Notes: generated by a model from the sequence alone, not told the origin. A stretch of 64,000 bases of DNA from Saccharopolyspora kobensis (GCF_900108315.1 NZ_FNVB01000010.1:310001-374000); one strand, 5' to 3'; counted from the first letter of the stretch, positions 35,961 through 48,346 are shown. Program-made: numbers and translations.

Positions 35961-36100
35961 TGCGCAGCTCGCACCGCCGCGGGTTCTCAGACGCTTTCCT
36001 CGCGAGGACAGCCCCTCCGCCGTGTATCGGACATACATCAGGAGGGGCTCCCGCAGTCGAGGAAGCGTCTGAGGTTCCGCTGCCGACACCGCCACGCAAA
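35961..36100. repeat. Nested-hairpin repeat, family 2, copy B, inside the spc operon
   Basis: The outer stem CTCAGACGCTTTCCTCG (35986-36002, one bulged T) pairs with CGAGGAAGCGTCTGAG (36058-36073). The middle stem is CCCCTCC/GGAGGGG (36012-36018 / 36041-36047) and the apical stem GTGTAT/ATACAT has loop cggac (36022-36038). Flanking boxes match the other copies. It is transcribed as part of the rpsN-rpsH message unless a terminator or promoter intervenes. Confidence 0.9.
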
Positions 36101-36120
36101 TCGACCCGAAACCTCTTAGT

Positions 36121-36306
36121 TCACCAGGAAGACTTGCTCACACCGGGCAGCTCGCCGGCGTGCGCCATCTCGCGGAAGCACACGCGGCACAGGCCGAACT
36201 TGCGGAACACCGCGCGCGGACGCCCGCAGCGCTGGCAGCGGGTGTAGCCGCGAACGCCGAACTTCGGCTTCTTCGAAGCCTTGATAACCAGCGCCTTCTT
36301 GGCCAT
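36121..36306 (-). CDS. rpsN: 30S ribosomal protein S14, zinc-binding type
   Basis: 61 residues, the short zinc form with two CxxC pairs ('[20 protein letters not shown]'). This is the housekeeping type Z S14 of the spc operon (also named rpsZ). It is 3 nt downstream of rplE. The following gene, rpsH, begins only after a 436-bp gap. Confidence 0.97.
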   Translation of the reverse strand: MAKKALVIKASKKPKFGVRGYTRCQRCGRPRAVFRKFGLCRVCFREMAHAGELPGVSKSSW

Positions 36307-36309
36307 CGC

Positions 36310-36873
36310 TCAGTTCTCCTTGAACGGGAAGCCCAGGTGCTTCAGCAGCGCCCGGCCCTCCTCATTGTTGGTGGCCGTGGTAACGACGGTGATGTCCATG
36401 CCGCGCGGACGGTCGATGCTGTCCGGGTCGATCTCGTGGAACATCGACTGCTCGTTCAGGCCGAACGTGTAGTTGCCCCGGCCGTCGAACTGCTTCGGCG
36501 ACAGCCCGCGGAAGTCGCGGATACGCGGCAGCGCGATGGTGACCAGGCGGTCCAGGAACTCCCACATGCGGTCGCCGCGCAGGGTCGCCCGCGCGCCGAT
36601 CGGCATGCCCTCGCGCAGCTTGAACTGCGCGATGGACTTGCGGGCCCGCCGGATCTCCGGCTTCTGACCGGTGATGATCGTCAGGTCGCGGACCGCGCCC
36701 TCGATCAGCTTGCTGTCCCGAGCGGCGTCGCCAACACCCATGTTGACCACGACCTTGACCACGCCCGGCGTCTGCATCACGTTGGAGTAGTTGAACTCCT
36801 CGTTCAGCGCCTGGCGGATCTCCTCGCGGTAACGGGTCTTGAGCCGCGGGACGATCTTCTCAGCGGTAGTCAT
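36310..36873 (-). CDS. rplE: 50S ribosomal protein L5
   Basis: 187 residues, a 5S rRNA- and P-site-tRNA-contacting protein ('[24 protein letters not shown]', '[21 protein letters not shown]'). It starts just after rplX with a 2-nt gap. Confidence 0.98.
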   Translation of the reverse strand: MTTAEKIVPRLKTRYREEIRQALNEEFNYSNVMQTPGVVKVVVNMGVGDAARDSKLIEGAVRDLTIITGQKPEIRRARKSIAQFKLREGMPIGARATLRGDRMWEFLDRLVTIALPRIRDFRGLSPKQFDGRGNYTFGLNEQSMFHEIDPDSIDRPRGMDITVVTTATNNEEGRALLKHLGFPFKEN

Positions 36874-36875
36874 GA

Positions 36876-37190
36876 TCAGATGTCCTTACCGTTACGACGA
36901 GAGATGCGAACCTTCTTGCCGTCCTCACCGATGCGGTAGCCGACTCGGGTGGGCTTGCCGTCGGAGTCCACGACCATCACGTTGCTCACGTGGATCGGCG
37001 CTTCCTGGGTGACGATGCCGCCGGACTGCGCGCCACGCTCGGTCCGCGAGACCTTGGTGTGCTTCTTGATCCGGTTGACACCCTCGACCAGAACTCGCTG
37101 CTCCTGCGGCATGGCCTTGATGACCTTGCCCTTGGCGCCCTTGTCCTTGCCGGAGATGACGACGACCGTGTCGCCCTTCTTGACCTTCAT
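36876..37190 (-). CDS. rplX: 50S ribosomal protein L24
   Basis: 104 residues with an N-terminal KOW motif ('[21 protein letters not shown]'). It initiates 23S rRNA assembly. The ATG at 37190 overlaps the rplN stop (TGATG); a GTG one codon earlier is in frame. Confidence 0.97.
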   Translation of the reverse strand: MKVKKGDTVVVISGKDKGAKGKVIKAMPQEQRVLVEGVNRIKKHTKVSRTERGAQSGGIVTQEAPIHVSNVMVVDSDGKPTRVGYRIGEDGKKVRISRRNGKDI

Positions 37191-37558
37191 CACAAGACCT
37201 CCGGCGCGAGCGAGATGATCTTCATGAACTTCTTGTCGCGCAGTTCGCGGGCCACCGGCCCGAAGATGCGGGTACCGCGGGGCTCGCCGCCCGGCTTCAC
37301 CAGCACCGCAGCGTTCTCGTCGAACCGGATGTACGAACCGTCCGGACGACGGCGTTCCTTCTTCTGCCGGACGATGACGGCCTTGACCACATCGCCCTTC
37401 TTCACGTTGGCACCGGGGATGGCTTCCTTGACGGTCGCCACGATGATGTCCCCGAGGCCCGCGTAGCGGCGACCCGACCCACCGAGGACACGGATCGTGA
37501 GGATCTCCTTGGCCCCGGTGTTGTCGGCGACGCGCAGTCGCGACTCCTGCTGGATCAC
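37190..37558 (-). CDS. rplN: 50S ribosomal protein L14
   Basis: 122 residues, the usual length ('[20 protein letters not shown]', '[23 protein letters not shown]'). It starts at a GTG with GGAGAAAGA upstream. A 153-bp gap to rpsQ contains a small hairpin (CTCGGG/CCCGAG, 37581-37600) and may hold an internal promoter. Confidence 0.98.
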   Translation of the reverse strand: MIQQESRLRVADNTGAKEILTIRVLGGSGRRYAGLGDIIVATVKEAIPGANVKKGDVVKAVIVRQKKERRRPDGSYIRFDENAAVLVKPGGEPRGTRIFGPVARELRDKKFMKIISLAPEVL

Positions 37559-37711
37559 GTCTTTCTCCTGACCCTAAGTACTCGGGCTCGGTTGCCCGAG
37601 CACACTCTGGCGCGCCAAATTGCCGACCTGACGCGCGCGGTCAACTTCCGGCACGAAGCCCGGCCGGCCACTGGGTTTCCCCGGCGGCCGACCGGGCCGC
37701 GAACCTTCGTC

Positions 37712-37990
37712 TTACTTGGCCTTCTCCAGGATCTCGACCAGGCGCCAGCGCTTGCTGGCCGACAGCGGCCGAGTCTCCATCAGCAGCACGCGGTCGCCGA
37801 CACCGGCCGAGTTGGCCTCGTCGTGCGCCTTGACCTTGCTGGTCTGCCGCATGACCTTGCCGTAGAGCGCGTGCTTCTTGCGGTCTTCGAGGGAGACCAC
37901 GATCGTCTTGTCCATCTTGTCCGAGACGACGTAGCCCTCGCGCACCTTGCGGCGGTTGCGCTCCACGCCCTGTCCTTCTTTCTCGCTCAT
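37712..37990 (-). CDS. rpsQ: 30S ribosomal protein S17
   Basis: 92 residues, OB fold ('[32 protein letters not shown]', '[19 protein letters not shown]'). It overlaps rpmC by 4 nt (ATGA). It is the last gene before the 153-bp break in the cluster. Confidence 0.97.
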   Translation of the reverse strand: MSEKEGQGVERNRRKVREGYVVSDKMDKTIVVSLEDRKKHALYGKVMRQTSKVKAHDEANSAGVGDRVLLMETRPLSASKRWRLVEILEKAK

Positions 37991-38229
37991 GCCGCGCCCT
38001 CCTCAGCGCCTTCGGGGGAAACCGTCAGGCCCAATTCGCGCTCGCGCATGATCGTGTAGATCCGGGCGATGTCCTGCCGGACCGTGCGCAGCCGCCGGTT
38101 GTTGCTCAGCTGACCGGTGGCCATCTGGAAGCGAAGGTTGAACAGCTCCTCCTTCGCCTCCTTCAGCCGCTGGACGAGCTCCTCCTCGTTGAGTTCGCGG
38201 AGCTCGGAAGCGGTGACACCCGCTGCCAT
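37987..38229 (-). CDS. rpmC: 50S ribosomal protein L29
   Basis: 80 residues, an all-helical protein at the peptide exit tunnel ('[29 protein letters not shown]'). Its ATG overlaps the rplP stop (TGATG). A short acidic tail follows the core. Confidence 0.97.
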   Translation of the reverse strand: MAAGVTASELRELNEEELVQRLKEAKEELFNLRFQMATGQLSNNRRLRTVRQDIARIYTIMRERELGLTVSPEGAEEGAA

Positions 38230-38648
38230 CAGAAGTCACCACCCTCGCGGGACACGATCTTGCACTTCATCGGGAGCTTGTGCGCCGCACGGGTCAGCGC
38301 CTCGACCGCCGTCTTCTCGTTCGGGAAGGTCAGCTCGAACATGATGCGTCCGGGCTTGACGTTGGCGACCCAGGACTCCGGCGAACCCTTACCGGAACCC
38401 TGACGGGTTTCGGCGGGCTTCTTGGTCAGCGGGCGGTCCGGGAAGATGTTGATCCACACCTTGCCGCCACGCTTGACGTGCCGGGTGATCGCGATACGGG
38501 CCGACTCGATCTGGCGGTTGGTCACGTACCCGTGCTCGATCGCCTGAATGCCGTACTCACCGAAGCTGATCTTCGTGCCACCCTTGGCGAAGCCCTTGCG
38601 CTTCGGTGCGTGGCTCTTGCGCCACTTCACCCTGCGTGGGACGAGCAC
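38229..38648 (-). CDS. rplP: 50S ribosomal protein L16
   Basis: 139 residues ('[24 protein letters not shown]', '[25 protein letters not shown]'). It sits next to the A site and is the binding place of orthosomycin antibiotics. It starts at a GTG. Confidence 0.98.
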   Translation of the reverse strand: MLVPRRVKWRKSHAPKRKGFAKGGTKISFGEYGIQAIEHGYVTNRQIESARIAITRHVKRGGKVWINIFPDRPLTKKPAETRQGSGKGSPESWVANVKPGRIMFELTFPNEKTAVEALTRAAHKLPMKCKIVSREGGDF

Positions 38649-38651
38649 TTC

Positions 38652-39485
38652 TCAGCCCTCCGTCTTCTCTTCAGCCGCCGGAGCCTGCTGCTGCTCGCCC
38701 TCCGCGGCCTTGTCGGCCTTGGCGGACTTGTCAGCCGCGCCGCGGTCCGCACCGGCACCCCGGCGACGACCGCCGCGGTCGGAACGGCCACCGCGCTCAC
38801 CGCGGTCGCCGCCGCGCGGCGGACGAACCTCGGACTGCTCCTGCTTCTGCTTCAGGCCACCGACCAGCTCGCCCTTGTAGATCCACACCTTGACGCCGAT
38901 GCGCCCGAAGGTGGTGCGGGCCTCGAAGAAGCCGTAGTCGATGTCCGCGCGCAGCGTGTGCAGCGGAACCCGGCCCTCGCGGTAGAACTCCGAGCGGGAC
39001 ATCTCCGCGCCGCCCAGACGACCGCCGCACTGCACCCGGATGCCCTTGACCTGCGGCGAGCGCATGGCCGACTGGATGGCCTTGCGCATCGCGCGCCGGA
39101 AGGACACGCGGTTGGACAGCTGCTCGGCCACGCCCTGCGCGACCAGCTGCGCGTCCGCCTCGGGGTTCTTGACCTCGAGGATGTTGAGCTGGACCTGCTT
39201 GCCGGTCAGCTTCTCCAGCGCACCGCGGATGCGGTCCGCCTCAGCACCACGACGGCCGATGACGATGCCCGGCCGAGCGGTGTGGATGTCCACGCGGACC
39301 CGCTCGCGGGTGCGCTCGATCTCGACCTTGGAGATCCCAGCGCGCTCCATGCCGCGAGACAGCTGCCGGCGGATCTTGACGTCCTCCGCCACGTACTCCG
39401 AGTACTGCTTGTCGGCGTACCAGCGGGACTTCCAGTCCGTGGTGATGCCGAGTCGGAAGCCGTGCGGGTTGATCTTCTGACCCAC
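38652..39485 (-). CDS. rpsC: 30S ribosomal protein S3
   Basis: 277 residues. The KH domain ('[23 protein letters not shown]') and the C-terminal S3 domain are followed by a ~65-residue extension rich in Arg/Gly ('[19 protein letters not shown]'). The extension is characteristic of high-GC actinobacteria and likely disordered. The GTG start overlaps the rplV stop (TAGTG). Confidence 0.98.
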   Translation of the reverse strand: MGQKINPHGFRLGITTDWKSRWYADKQYSEYVAEDVKIRRQLSRGMERAGISKVEIERTRERVRVDIHTARPGIVIGRRGAEADRIRGALEKLTGKQVQLNILEVKNPEADAQLVAQGVAEQLSNRVSFRRAMRKAIQSAMRSPQVKGIRVQCGGRLGGAEMSRSEFYREGRVPLHTLRADIDYGFFEARTTFGRIGVKVWIYKGELVGGLKQKQEQSEVRPPRGGDRGERGGRSDRGGRRRGAGADRGAADKSAKADKAAEGEQQQAPAAEEKTEG

Positions 39486-39901
39486 TACCGGGCACTCCCC
39501 TTCTGGCTCTTTCGGGACTTCGCCGCCGCCTTCGGCCGGGACTCGACCTCGACCGTGATGTGGCTGGTCCGCTTGCGGATCCGGTACGCGCGACCCTGCG
39601 CACGCGGCTGGAACCGCTTCAGCGTCGGCCCCTCGTCCACGTACGCGTGGCGCACGACCAGCGTCTCCGGGTCGAGGGAGAGGTTGTTCTCCGCGTTGGC
39701 GATCGCGCTGGCGAGCACCTTCGACACCGGACCGCTGGCGGTCTGCGGCGCGAACTGGAGCACGGCCAGGGCATCGGCGGCACTCCGGCCCTTGATGAGC
39801 TCGACCACGCGGCGCGCCTTCATCGGCGACACGCGGACGAACCGGGCCCGCGCCACTGCGTGCGGGAACTCCGCAGCAGTGGAGTCGGTACGGGCTGTCA
39901 T
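39485..39901 (-). CDS. rplV: 50S ribosomal protein L22
   Basis: 138 residues; the beta-hairpin loop reaching into the exit tunnel is '[25 protein letters not shown]'. No macrolide-resistance-type deletion is evident by eye in that loop. Confidence 0.98.
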   Translation of the reverse strand: MTARTDSTAAEFPHAVARARFVRVSPMKARRVVELIKGRSAADALAVLQFAPQTASGPVSKVLASAIANAENNLSLDPETLVVRHAYVDEGPTLKRFQPRAQGRAYRIRKRTSHITVEVESRPKAAAKSRKSQKGSAR

Positions 39902-39944
39902 CCTGCTACCCCTTGCTCTTACTCGTTCGTGTCACAGACCCGCC

Positions 39945-40226
39945 TCAGCGGCGGCGCGACTTCCGGTCTTCCTTGACGTGGCCCTTGAAGGTTCGGGTCG
40001 GGGCGAACTCGCCCAGCTTGTGCCCGACCATCGCCTCGGTGACGAACACCGGGACGTGCTTGCGGCCATCGTGCACCGCGAAGGTGTGCCCCAGCATGTC
40101 CGGAATGATCGTGGACCGGCGGGACCAGGTCTTGATCACGGTCTTCTTGCCCGACTCGTTCAGCGCGTCCACCTTCTTGAGCAGGTGGTCGTCCACGAAC
40201 GGGCCCTTCTTCAGGCTGCGTGGCAT
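39945..40226 (-). CDS. rpsS: 30S ribosomal protein S19
   Basis: 93 residues ('[22 protein letters not shown]', '[32 protein letters not shown]'). Head protein pairing with S13. Located between rplB and rplV. Confidence 0.98.
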   Translation of the reverse strand: MPRSLKKGPFVDDHLLKKVDALNESGKKTVIKTWSRRSTIIPDMLGHTFAVHDGRKHVPVFVTEAMVGHKLGEFAPTRTFKGHVKEDRKSRRR

Positions 40227-40244
40227 GTTTGCTTACCTCCCTGC

Positions 40245-41078
40245 TCAGCGCTTCTTGCCGGTACGGCGGCGGCGGACGATGAGCTTGTCACTGGGCTTGC
40301 GGCGGCGGGTGCGACCCTCCGGCTTGCCCTTCGGGTTGACCGGGTGGCGACCACCGGAGGTCTTGCCCTCACCACCACCGTGCGGGTGGTCCACCGGGTT
40401 CATGACCACACCGCGGACGGTCGGGCGCTTGCCCTTCCACCGCATGCGGCCGGCCTTGCCCCAGTTGATGTTGGCGTGCTCCGAGTTGCCGACCTCGCCA
40501 ACGGTGGCCCGGCAGCGCGCGTCCACGTTGCGGATCTCGCCCGAAGGCATCCGCAGCTGGGCGTACGGACCGTCCTTGGCCACCAGCTGCACCCGGGCAC
40601 CGGCCGAGCGAGCGATCTTCGCACCCTGTCCGGGGCGGAGCTCGATCGCGTGGATCACGGTGCCGGTCGGGATGTTGCGCAGCGGCAGGTTGTTGCCCGG
40701 CTTGATGTCGGCCCGCGGACCGCTCTCGATCGCGTCGCCCTGCTTGATGTTGTTCGGCGCGATGATGTAGCGCTTCTCGCCATCTGCGTAGTGCAGGAGC
40801 GCGATGCGAGCGCTGCGGTTCGGGTCGTACTCGATGTGCGCGACCTTGGCCGGCACACCGTCCTTGTCGTTGCGGCGGAAGTCGATCAGGCGGTAGGCCC
40901 GCTTGTGGCCGCCGCCCTTGTGCCGCGTGGTGATCTTGCCCTGAGCGTTGCGGCCCGCCTTGCGGTTCAGCGGCCGCACCAACGACTTCTCCGGCTCCGA
41001 CCGGGTGATCTCGGCGAAGTCGGACACGCTCGAGCCACGACGTCCCGGCGTCGTCGGCTTGTACTTGCGAATGCCCAT
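40245..41078 (-). CDS. rplB: 50S ribosomal protein L2
   Basis: 277 residues. The invariant loop '[13 protein letters not shown]' with the His implicated near the peptidyl-transferase centre is present, along with '[15 protein letters not shown]' at the N-terminus. It follows rplW by 29 nt. Confidence 0.98.
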   Translation of the reverse strand: MGIRKYKPTTPGRRGSSVSDFAEITRSEPEKSLVRPLNRKAGRNAQGKITTRHKGGGHKRAYRLIDFRRNDKDGVPAKVAHIEYDPNRSARIALLHYADGEKRYIIAPNNIKQGDAIESGPRADIKPGNNLPLRNIPTGTVIHAIELRPGQGAKIARSAGARVQLVAKDGPYAQLRMPSGEIRNVDARCRATVGEVGNSEHANINWGKAGRMRWKGKRPTVRGVVMNPVDHPHGGGEGKTSGGRHPVNPKGKPEGRTRRRKPSDKLIVRRRRTGKKR

Positions 41079-41107
41079 GGTTAACGCAACCTCGTCCTAA
41101 TCAGCCC

Positions 41108-41407
41108 TCAGGCGGCCGGTCCGCCGAAGATCTCGATCGGCTTGCTCTCCGGCGAGAGCGTGACGATCGCCCGCTTGGTGTTCTTGCGCTTGCCGAAGCC
41201 GGTCCGGCTCCGCTTGCGCTTGCCCTCGCGGTTGATCGTGTTGACGCTGGTGACCTTGACGTCGAAGATCTTCTCGACCGCGATCTTGATGGCGGTCTTG
41301 TTCGAGCGGGGGTCCACCAGGAAGGTGTACTGGCCCTGCTCGAGCAGCGCGTAGCTCTTCTCCGAGATCACCGGCGCAAGGATGATGTCTCGCGGGTCGG
41401 CGCTCAC
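41108..41407 (-). CDS. rplW: 50S ribosomal protein L23
   Basis: 99 residues. It is the docking site for trigger factor and SRP at the tunnel exit ('[23 protein letters not shown]', '[24 protein letters not shown]'). Its GTG start overlaps the rplD stop codon by 4 nt (GTGA). Confidence 0.97.
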   Translation of the reverse strand: MSADPRDIILAPVISEKSYALLEQGQYTFLVDPRSNKTAIKIAVEKIFDVKVTSVNTINREGKRKRSRTGFGKRKNTKRAIVTLSPESKPIEIFGGPAA

Positions 41408-42087
41408 TGCTGTGCCTCCTCTGCGGAAGACGCGGCGGCCTTGACCGACCGGCCCTTGACCGGGCCAGCGACGAAGCGCTCGAACGCGGCCTTGGTGAAC
41501 ACGACGTCGTCGCTGTTCAGCACGTCGTAGGTGTTCAGCTGGCCGGGGTCGATCAGGTGCACGTTCTGCAGGTTCCGCAGGCTCAACCAGGAGTTCTCCT
41601 CCTCGTTGCGGTTGAGCACGACCAGAACCTTCTTGGCCTCGGTCCAGGTCCGCAGCGCGGTCTTGGCCGACTTGGTGGACGGCTGCTCGCCGCCGACCAC
41701 ACCGGTCACCACGTGCAGCTGGCCGGCGCGGACCCGGTCGGAGAGGGCACCGCGCAGGGCGGCGACCTTCATCTTCTTCGGGGTCCGCTGGGAGTAGTCA
41801 CGCGGCTGCGGGCCGTGGACGACGCCGCCACCGGTGAACTGCGGGGCGCGGATCGAGCCCTGGCGGGCGTTGCCGGTGCCCTTCTGGCGGTACGGCTTCT
41901 TGCCGCCGCCGGACACCTGACCGCGCGTCTTCGTGGCGTGGGTGCCCTGGCGCGCGGCGGCCAGCTGGGCCACCACGACCTGGTGCATCAGCGCCACGTT
42001 GGCCTGCACGTCGAAGATCTCGGCGGGCAGTTCGACGGTGCCGTCGGTCTTACCGTCCGGGGTACGGACATCGAGCGTCAGGCTCAT
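41404..42087 (-). CDS. rplD: 50S ribosomal protein L4
   Basis: 227 residues. The tunnel-reaching loop '[20 protein letters not shown]' is intact. In E. coli L4 represses the S10 operon. The ATG at 42087 overlaps the rplC stop (TGATG); an in-frame GTG lies one codon upstream. Confidence 0.97.
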   Translation of the reverse strand: MSLTLDVRTPDGKTDGTVELPAEIFDVQANVALMHQVVVAQLAAARQGTHATKTRGQVSGGGKKPYRQKGTGNARQGSIRAPQFTGGGVVHGPQPRDYSQRTPKKMKVAALRGALSDRVRAGQLHVVTGVVGGEQPSTKSAKTALRTWTEAKKVLVVLNRNEEENSWLSLRNLQNVHLIDPGQLNTYDVLNSDDVVFTKAAFERFVAGPVKGRSVKAAASSAEEAQQ

Positions 42088-42737
42088 CACGCACCACCCT
42101 TCGCAGGACTCTTAACCAGGACCAGTCCGCCCTTGGGGCCGGGGACTGCGCCCTTGATCAGCAGCAGGCCGGTCTCGGCCTCCACCTTGTGGACGGTCAG
42201 GTTCTGGGTGGTGACGCGGTCCCGGCCCATGCGACCGGCCATCCGCATGCCCTTGAACACGCGACCGGGGGTGGCGCAGCCACCGATGGAACCGGGCTTG
42301 CGGTGCACCGCCTGGGTACCGTGGCTCGCGCCCTGGCTGCGGAAGCCGTGACGCTTGATGGTGCCCGCGAAGCCCTTGCCCTTGCTGGTGCCGACGACGT
42401 CGACCACGGCGCCCGACTCGAAGAGGTCGGCGCTGATCTCCTGGCCCAGCTCGTACTCACCGGCATCCGCGGTGCGCAGCTCGACGATGTGGCGGCGCGG
42501 GGTGACACCGGCCTTGGTGAAGTGGCCGCCTCGCGGCTTGTTCACCTTGCGCGGGTCGATGGCGCCGAACGCCAGCTGCACGGCCGAGTAGCCGTCCTTC
42601 TCAGGGGTCCGGATCTGGGTGACCACGTTCGGCCCGGCCTGCACGACGGTCACCGGGACGACCCGGTTCTTGTCGTCGAAGACCTGGGTCATGCCGAGCT
42701 TGGTGCCCAGAATCCCCTTGATCTGCCTGTCAGACAT
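42087..42737 (-). CDS. rplC: 50S ribosomal protein L3
   Basis: 216 residues ('[25 protein letters not shown]', '[24 protein letters not shown]', the segment near the peptidyl-transferase centre). It is the second gene of the S10 cluster, 33 nt after rpsJ. Confidence 0.98.
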   Translation of the reverse strand: MSDRQIKGILGTKLGMTQVFDDKNRVVPVTVVQAGPNVVTQIRTPEKDGYSAVQLAFGAIDPRKVNKPRGGHFTKAGVTPRRHIVELRTADAGEYELGQEISADLFESGAVVDVVGTSKGKGFAGTIKRHGFRSQGASHGTQAVHRKPGSIGGCATPGRVFKGMRMAGRMGRDRVTTQNLTVHKVEAETGLLLIKGAVPGPKGGLVLVKSPAKGGA

Positions 42738-42770
42738 AGGTCTCGTTCTCTCCAGCTACCTCGTCGCCGC

Positions 42771-43076
42771 TTACTGGATGTTCACGTCGACGCTGGCCGG
42801 CAGGTCGATGCGCATCAGCGCGTCAACCGTCTTCGGCGTCGGTTCGAGGATGTCGATGAGCCGCTTGTGCGTCCGCATCTCGAAGTGCTCCCGCGAGTCC
42901 TTGTACTTGTGCGGGGAGCGGATGACGCAGTAGACGTTCTTCTCCGTGGGCAGCGGCACCGGCCCAACGACCCGAGCGCCGGTGCGCGTCACGGTCTCGA
43001 CGATCTTGCGCGCAGACGCGTCGATCGCCTCGTGGTCGTAGGCCTTGAGCCGGATGCGGATCTTCTGTCCCGCCAT
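42771..43076 (-). CDS. rpsJ: 30S ribosomal protein S10 (NusE)
   Basis: 101 residues ('[28 protein letters not shown]', '[24 protein letters not shown]'). It doubles as the antitermination factor NusE. The ATG at 43076 is the usual start; the frame is open further upstream only by composition. It heads the S10 operon after a long untranslated region. Confidence 0.98.
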   Translation of the reverse strand: MAGQKIRIRLKAYDHEAIDASARKIVETVTRTGARVVGPVPLPTEKNVYCVIRSPHKYKDSREHFEMRTHKRLIDILEPTPKTVDALMRIDLPASVDVNIQ

Positions 43077-43546
43077 AGTGGCTTGCCGTTCCTCTAGTCT
43101 CGTGCCGCGGTTTGGTCTTGGGTGCGGGTGCACCGCACCCGGTGCCCCACGCGGCCTCAGCCTGGTGTGGTCCCCGATCCGGGAGCCGCCACAGCTCTCA
43201 GTCCGCCCCTGTTCAGGTATCTGGTGCCCGGTACACGCGGTCGGGCGTGTCGCCCGGCTACCGCACACCGGTCCCCTCGAACGTCGCCGATGGGGTGGGC
43301 CTTGCGGCCCGTACACCTTCTAGCGCCCCGTTCGGTCCGCCTACCGGGAACCGGTGGCATCAGCACCGCCAGAGAGCGGTCCTGAACCGGAACAAGGGCC
43401 CGAGGCCCTCGCAGCAAGGCGGCCGGACCTTCGAAGTGCTTCGAATTTCCAGCCGCCCTGAACGAGCAACCCATACAGGATGACACACCCGCTGTGCCAG
43501 CCAAAATCGGGGGTGCGTTTAGGCGACCGAGGTCACCCGCAACGCA
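43077..43546 (-). promoter_or_regulatory. S10 operon leader/upstream region, no gene
   Basis: 470 bp between tuf and rpsJ hold no convincing gene. A hairpin GGGTGCGG/CCGCACCC (43120-43140) lies about 45 nt before the rpsJ start. The length suggests a promoter plus long leader; I could not assign a -35/-10 pair. Confidence 0.5.
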
Positions 43547-43582
43547 GAGGACCCGCCTCCGCCGGAGCGGAAGCGGGTCCTC
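43547..43582 (-). terminator. tuf terminator
   Basis: GAGGACCCGC (43547-43556) pairs with GCGGGTCCTC (43573-43582), with an inner TCCGC/GCGGA stem. It is 7 nt beyond the tuf stop codon and separates the str and S10 operons. Confidence 0.8.
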
Positions 43583-43588
43583 GCCACG

Positions 43589-44782
<1,194 letters not shown>

Positions 44783-44950
44783 TGGATTGTCCTCCTGGAC
44801 TTGTTAACTTTCCGCCGTACGACTTGGTGTGCCAGGCGGAGTCCTGTCGGGTAGGTGACGTGCGGACCGCTGTCCTCGCGGATCACGGTCCGCACGCCGC
44901 CGAACTGGAGGGGATTGCTCCCCGGTCGCCTTCGCGAGGCGTCGCCGTTG

Positions 44951-44974
44951 CCCGGTCCCGCTCAGCGGGCCGGG
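44951..44974 (-). terminator. Small hairpin between fusA and tuf
   Basis: Nested arms CCCGG...CCGGG and CCGCT/AGCGG lie directly after the fusA stop codon. This is probably a partial terminator or RNA-stability element, because tuf is usually co-transcribed. Confidence 0.4.
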
Positions 44975-44981
44975 CAGCGGG

Positions 44982-47084
44982 TCACTCGCCCGTTGCCTTG
45001 GCGATGATCTCCTTAGCCACGTTCGAAGGAACCTCGGCGTAGGAGTCGAACACCATCGAGTAGTTGGCACGACCCTGGGTCTTGGACCGCAGGTCGCCGA
45101 CATACCCGAACATCTCCGACAGCGGCACGAGGGCCTTGACGACGCGGGTACCGCTGCGCTCCTCCATGGCCTGGATCTGGCCACGGCGGGAGTTCAGGTC
45201 GCCGATGACATCGCCCATGTAGTCCTCGGGCGTGGTCACCTCGACCGCCATCATCGGTTCGAGCAGCGCGGGAGACGCCTTGGCGGCGGCTTCCTTGAGC
45301 GCCATCGAACCCGCGACCTTGAAGGCCATTTCCGAGGAGTCGACCTCGTGGTACTGGCCGTCGAGCAAGGTCACCTTCACGCCGACCAGCGGGTAGCCGG
45401 CCAGCACGCCGTACTGCATCGCGTCCTGCGCACCCTGGTCGACCGACGGGATGTACTCCCGCGGGACCCGACCACCCGTGACCTTGTTCGCGAACTCGTA
45501 GGTCGGGGCGTCGGAGGTCTGCTCGATCGGGTCGACGGCGATGATCACGCGCGCGAACTGACCGGAACCACCGGTCTGCTTCTTGTGCGTGTACTCGTGC
45601 TTCTCGATCGACTTGCGAATCGTCTCGCGGTAGGCCACCTGCGGCTTACCGATGTTCGCCTCGACCTTGAAGTCGGTCTTCATCCGGTTGACCAGCACCT
45701 CGAGGTGGAGCTCGCCCATGCCCTTGATGATGGTCTGACCGGTTTCCTCGTCCAGCTTGACCTGGAACGTGGGGTCTTCCTCGGCGAGCTTCTGGATCGC
45801 CGTGGAGAGCTTCTCCTGGTCGGCCTTCGTCTTGGGCTCGATGGCCACCTCGATGACCGGCGCCGGGAAGGTCATCGACTCCAGCACGATCGGGTTCGCC
45901 GGGTCGCACAGGGTGTCACCGGTGGTCGTGTCCTTGAGACCGATCACCGCGTAGATGTGACCCGCCTGGATCTCCTCGACCGGGTTCTCCTTGTTGGAGT
46001 GCATCTGGAACATCTTCCCGATGCGCTCCTTCTTGCCCTTGGTCGAGTTGATGACCTGGGCACCGGAGGCGGCCTTGCCGGAGTAGACGCGGACGTAGGT
46101 CAGCTTGCCGAAGAACGGGTGAACCGCGATCTTCGAGACCAGCGCGGCGAACGGCTCGTCGACGCTCGGCTTGCGCTCCGCCGGGGTCTCGCCGTCCTGC
46201 AGGGTGCCCTGCACCGGCGGGACGTCCAGCGGCGACGGCAGGTAGTCCACCACCGCGTCGAGCATGGGCTGCACGCCCTTGTTCTTGAACGCGGTGCCGC
46301 ACAGGACCGGGAAGGCCTCGCGGCTGTTGGTGAGCTTGCGGATGCCGGCCTTGATCTGCTCCTCGGACAGCTCCTCGCCGCCGAAGTAGGCCTCCATCAG
46401 CGACTCGTCGGTCTCCGCGACGGCCTCGATCAGCTTCTCGCGGTACTCGGCGGCCTTGTCGGCGAGGTCGGCCGGGATGTCCTCGACCGCGTAGTCCTCA
46501 CCCTTCTGGACCTCGCCGCGCCAGGTCAGCGCCTTCATGCGGACCAGGTCGACGACGCCCTGGAAGTCGGACTCGGCGCCGATCGGCAGCTGCAGGACCA
46601 GCGGCTTGGCGTTGAGGCGCTCCTCGATCGTCTTGACCGTGAAGTAGAAGTCCGCACCCAGCTTGTCCATCTTGTTGACGAAGCAGATGCGCGGGACCTC
46701 GTACTTGTCCGCCTGGCGCCAGACCTGCTCGGACTGCGGCTCGACACCTTCCTTGCCGTCGAACACCGCGACCGCACCGTCCAGCACGCGCAGCGAGCGC
46801 TCCACCTCGACGGTGAAGTCGACGTGCCCGGGGGTGTCGATGATGTTGATCTGAGTGTCGCCCCAGAAGGTGGTGGTAGCAGCCGAGGTGATGGTGATAC
46901 CCCGCTTCTGCTCCTCCTCCATCCAGTCCATCGTCGCGGCGCCGTCGTGCACCTCGCCGATCTTGTACGTGATCCCGGTGTAGAACAGGATCCGCTCGGT
47001 CGTGGTGGTCTTGCCCGCATCGATGTGGGCCATGATGCCGATGTTGCGGACCTTGGTCAGGTCAGTCAGCACGTCGCGTGCCAC
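44982..47084 (-). CDS. fusA: Elongation factor G
   Basis: 700 residues with all five domains. G1 is '[13 protein letters not shown]', G3 'DTPGHVDF', G4 'NKMD'; domain IV has '[14 protein letters not shown]'. It catalyses ribosomal translocation and, with RRF, recycling. It lies 77 nt downstream of rpsG in the str operon. Confidence 0.99.
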   Translation of the reverse strand: MARDVLTDLTKVRNIGIMAHIDAGKTTTTERILFYTGITYKIGEVHDGAATMDWMEEEQKRGITITSAATTTFWGDTQINIIDTPGHVDFTVEVERSLRVLDGAVAVFDGKEGVEPQSEQVWRQADKYEVPRICFVNKMDKLGADFYFTVKTIEERLNAKPLVLQLPIGAESDFQGVVDLVRMKALTWRGEVQKGEDYAVEDIPADLADKAAEYREKLIEAVAETDESLMEAYFGGEELSEEQIKAGIRKLTNSREAFPVLCGTAFKNKGVQPMLDAVVDYLPSPLDVPPVQGTLQDGETPAERKPSVDEPFAALVSKIAVHPFFGKLTYVRVYSGKAASGAQVINSTKGKKERIGKMFQMHSNKENPVEEIQAGHIYAVIGLKDTTTGDTLCDPANPIVLESMTFPAPVIEVAIEPKTKADQEKLSTAIQKLAEEDPTFQVKLDEETGQTIIKGMGELHLEVLVNRMKTDFKVEANIGKPQVAYRETIRKSIEKHEYTHKKQTGGSGQFARVIIAVDPIEQTSDAPTYEFANKVTGGRVPREYIPSVDQGAQDAMQYGVLAGYPLVGVKVTLLDGQYHEVDSSEMAFKVAGSMALKEAAAKASPALLEPMMAVEVTTPEDYMGDVIGDLNSRRGQIQAMEERSGTRVVKALVPLSEMFGYVGDLRSKTQGRANYSMVFDSYAEVPSNVAKEIIAKATGE

Positions 47085-47161
47085 GAGTTTCTTCCCCGTT
47101 CCCTACAGCAGGTGCAAGCTGTTGAATCGGTGGGCCAAGGTGGGCAAGAGCCGACCCGACG

Positions 47162-47632
47162 TCACCAGCGGTAGTGCGCGAAGGCCTTGTTGGACTCCGC
47201 CATCTTGTGCGTGTCTTCGCGCTTCTTGACGCTCGCACCGAGACCGTTGCTCGCGTCCAGCAGCTCGTTCATCAGGCGCTCGACCATGGTCTTCTCGCGG
47301 CGCGCCCGCGAGTAGCTGACCAGCCAGCGCAGCGCGAGGGTCGTGGAACGACCGGCACGCACCTCGATCGGCACCTGGTAGGTCGCGCCACCGACGCGGC
47401 GGCTGCGGACCTCCAGGGTCGGCTTCACGTTGTCCAGGGCGCGCTTGAGCGTGACGACCGGGTCGGTGCCGGTCTTCTCCCGGCAGCCTTCCAGCGCCGC
47501 GTAGACGATCCGCTCGGCCAGCGAACGCTTGCCGTCGACCAGGACCTTGTTGACCAGCTGCGTGACCAGCGGCGACCCGTAGACGGGGTCGGCGTGCAGC
47601 GGCCGCTTCGGGGCCGGACCCTTGCGGGGCAT
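47162..47632 (-). CDS. rpsG: 30S ribosomal protein S7
   Basis: 156 residues ('[31 protein letters not shown]', '[15 protein letters not shown]'). Primary binder of the 16S 3' domain. The ATG overlaps the rpsL stop (TGATG), so the two are coupled. Confidence 0.98.
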   Translation of the reverse strand: MPRKGPAPKRPLHADPVYGSPLVTQLVNKVLVDGKRSLAERIVYAALEGCREKTGTDPVVTLKRALDNVKPTLEVRSRRVGGATYQVPIEVRAGRSTTLALRWLVSYSRARREKTMVERLMNELLDASNGLGASVKKREDTHKMAESNKAFAHYRW

Positions 47633-48006
47633 CAGCTCTTCTCCTTCTTCGCACCGTACTTGCTGCGAGACTGCTTGCGGTTCTTCACACCCTGGGTGTC
47701 AGCGGAACCGCGGAGGATCTTGTAGCGCACACCGGGCAGGTCCTTCACACGGCCGCCACGAACGAGCACGATCGAGTGCTCCTGCAGGTTGTGACCCTCA
47801 CCGGGGATGTAGGCCGTGACCTCGATGCCGCTGCTCAGCTTGACACGGGCGACCTTGCGCAGGGCCGAGTTGGGCTTCTTGGGGGTGGTGGTGTACACGC
47901 GGGTGCACACGCCACGCCGCTGCGGGCTCCCCTTGAGCGCCGCGGTCTTGGTCTTCGCGACCTTGTCCTGGCGGCCCTTACGGACCAGCTGCTGGATGGT
48001 GGGCAT
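47632..48006 (-). CDS. rpsL: 30S ribosomal protein S12
   Basis: 124 residues. The two lysines whose mutation gives streptomycin resistance are wild type ('[13 protein letters not shown]' and '[12 protein letters not shown]'), so the protein predicts a sensitive allele. The Asp of 'KDLPG' is the site methylthiolated by RimO in bacteria that have it. The ATG at 48006 is the standard start; first gene of the str operon. Confidence 0.98.
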   Translation of the reverse strand: MPTIQQLVRKGRQDKVAKTKTAALKGSPQRRGVCTRVYTTTPKKPNSALRKVARVKLSSGIEVTAYIPGEGHNLQEHSIVLVRGGRVKDLPGVRYKILRGSADTQGVKNRKQSRSKYGAKKEKS

Positions 48007-48316
48007 GGACCGGCTTTCTGTCAGCGTTCGCGTCTTCTGGTACTCGACCAAGCGGCCGCTCGTTCGAGCTTCGGCGTGCCCTGGCGTCGAGCACCTGTCA
48101 GGCACTGTGTTTCGGGACTCCCCCCGCACCACGAGGTCGGGCGTGTCGCCCGCTCCTCGGCCTTTGCGGCGCTGCTGCGCCCCGATGGGAACGACCCCGG
48201 AGGGTTGTCGAGAGGAGTTCCACACATCCTCGGCGCTGGCGCGGTCACCCGGAAAAGGGGACCACGTCATGCACGGGCATGCGGATCGACCCGATGGGTG
48301 TCGGGTCCGATAAACA

Positions 48317-48346
48317 AAGATACCTGCCCCGTTCTCAGAGGGTCAA
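48317..48346 (-). promoter_or_regulatory. str operon promoter
   Basis: On the minus strand TTGACC (48346-48341) and TATCTT (48322-48317) are 18 nt apart, a good housekeeping promoter. It leaves a leader of about 300 nt before rpsL. The remaining gap (48007-48481) holds no gene. Confidence 0.6.

Noticed and set aside
35730-36099. Frames reading through the rpsN-rpsH gap, including an N-terminal extension of S8
   Set aside because: S8 has its normal start at 35684; the extension runs through the hairpin repeat and resembles no protein.
43157-43504. Open frames in the 470-bp tuf-rpsJ gap
   Set aside because: No RBS, no family resemblance and irregular composition; better explained as an untranslated leader and promoter region.
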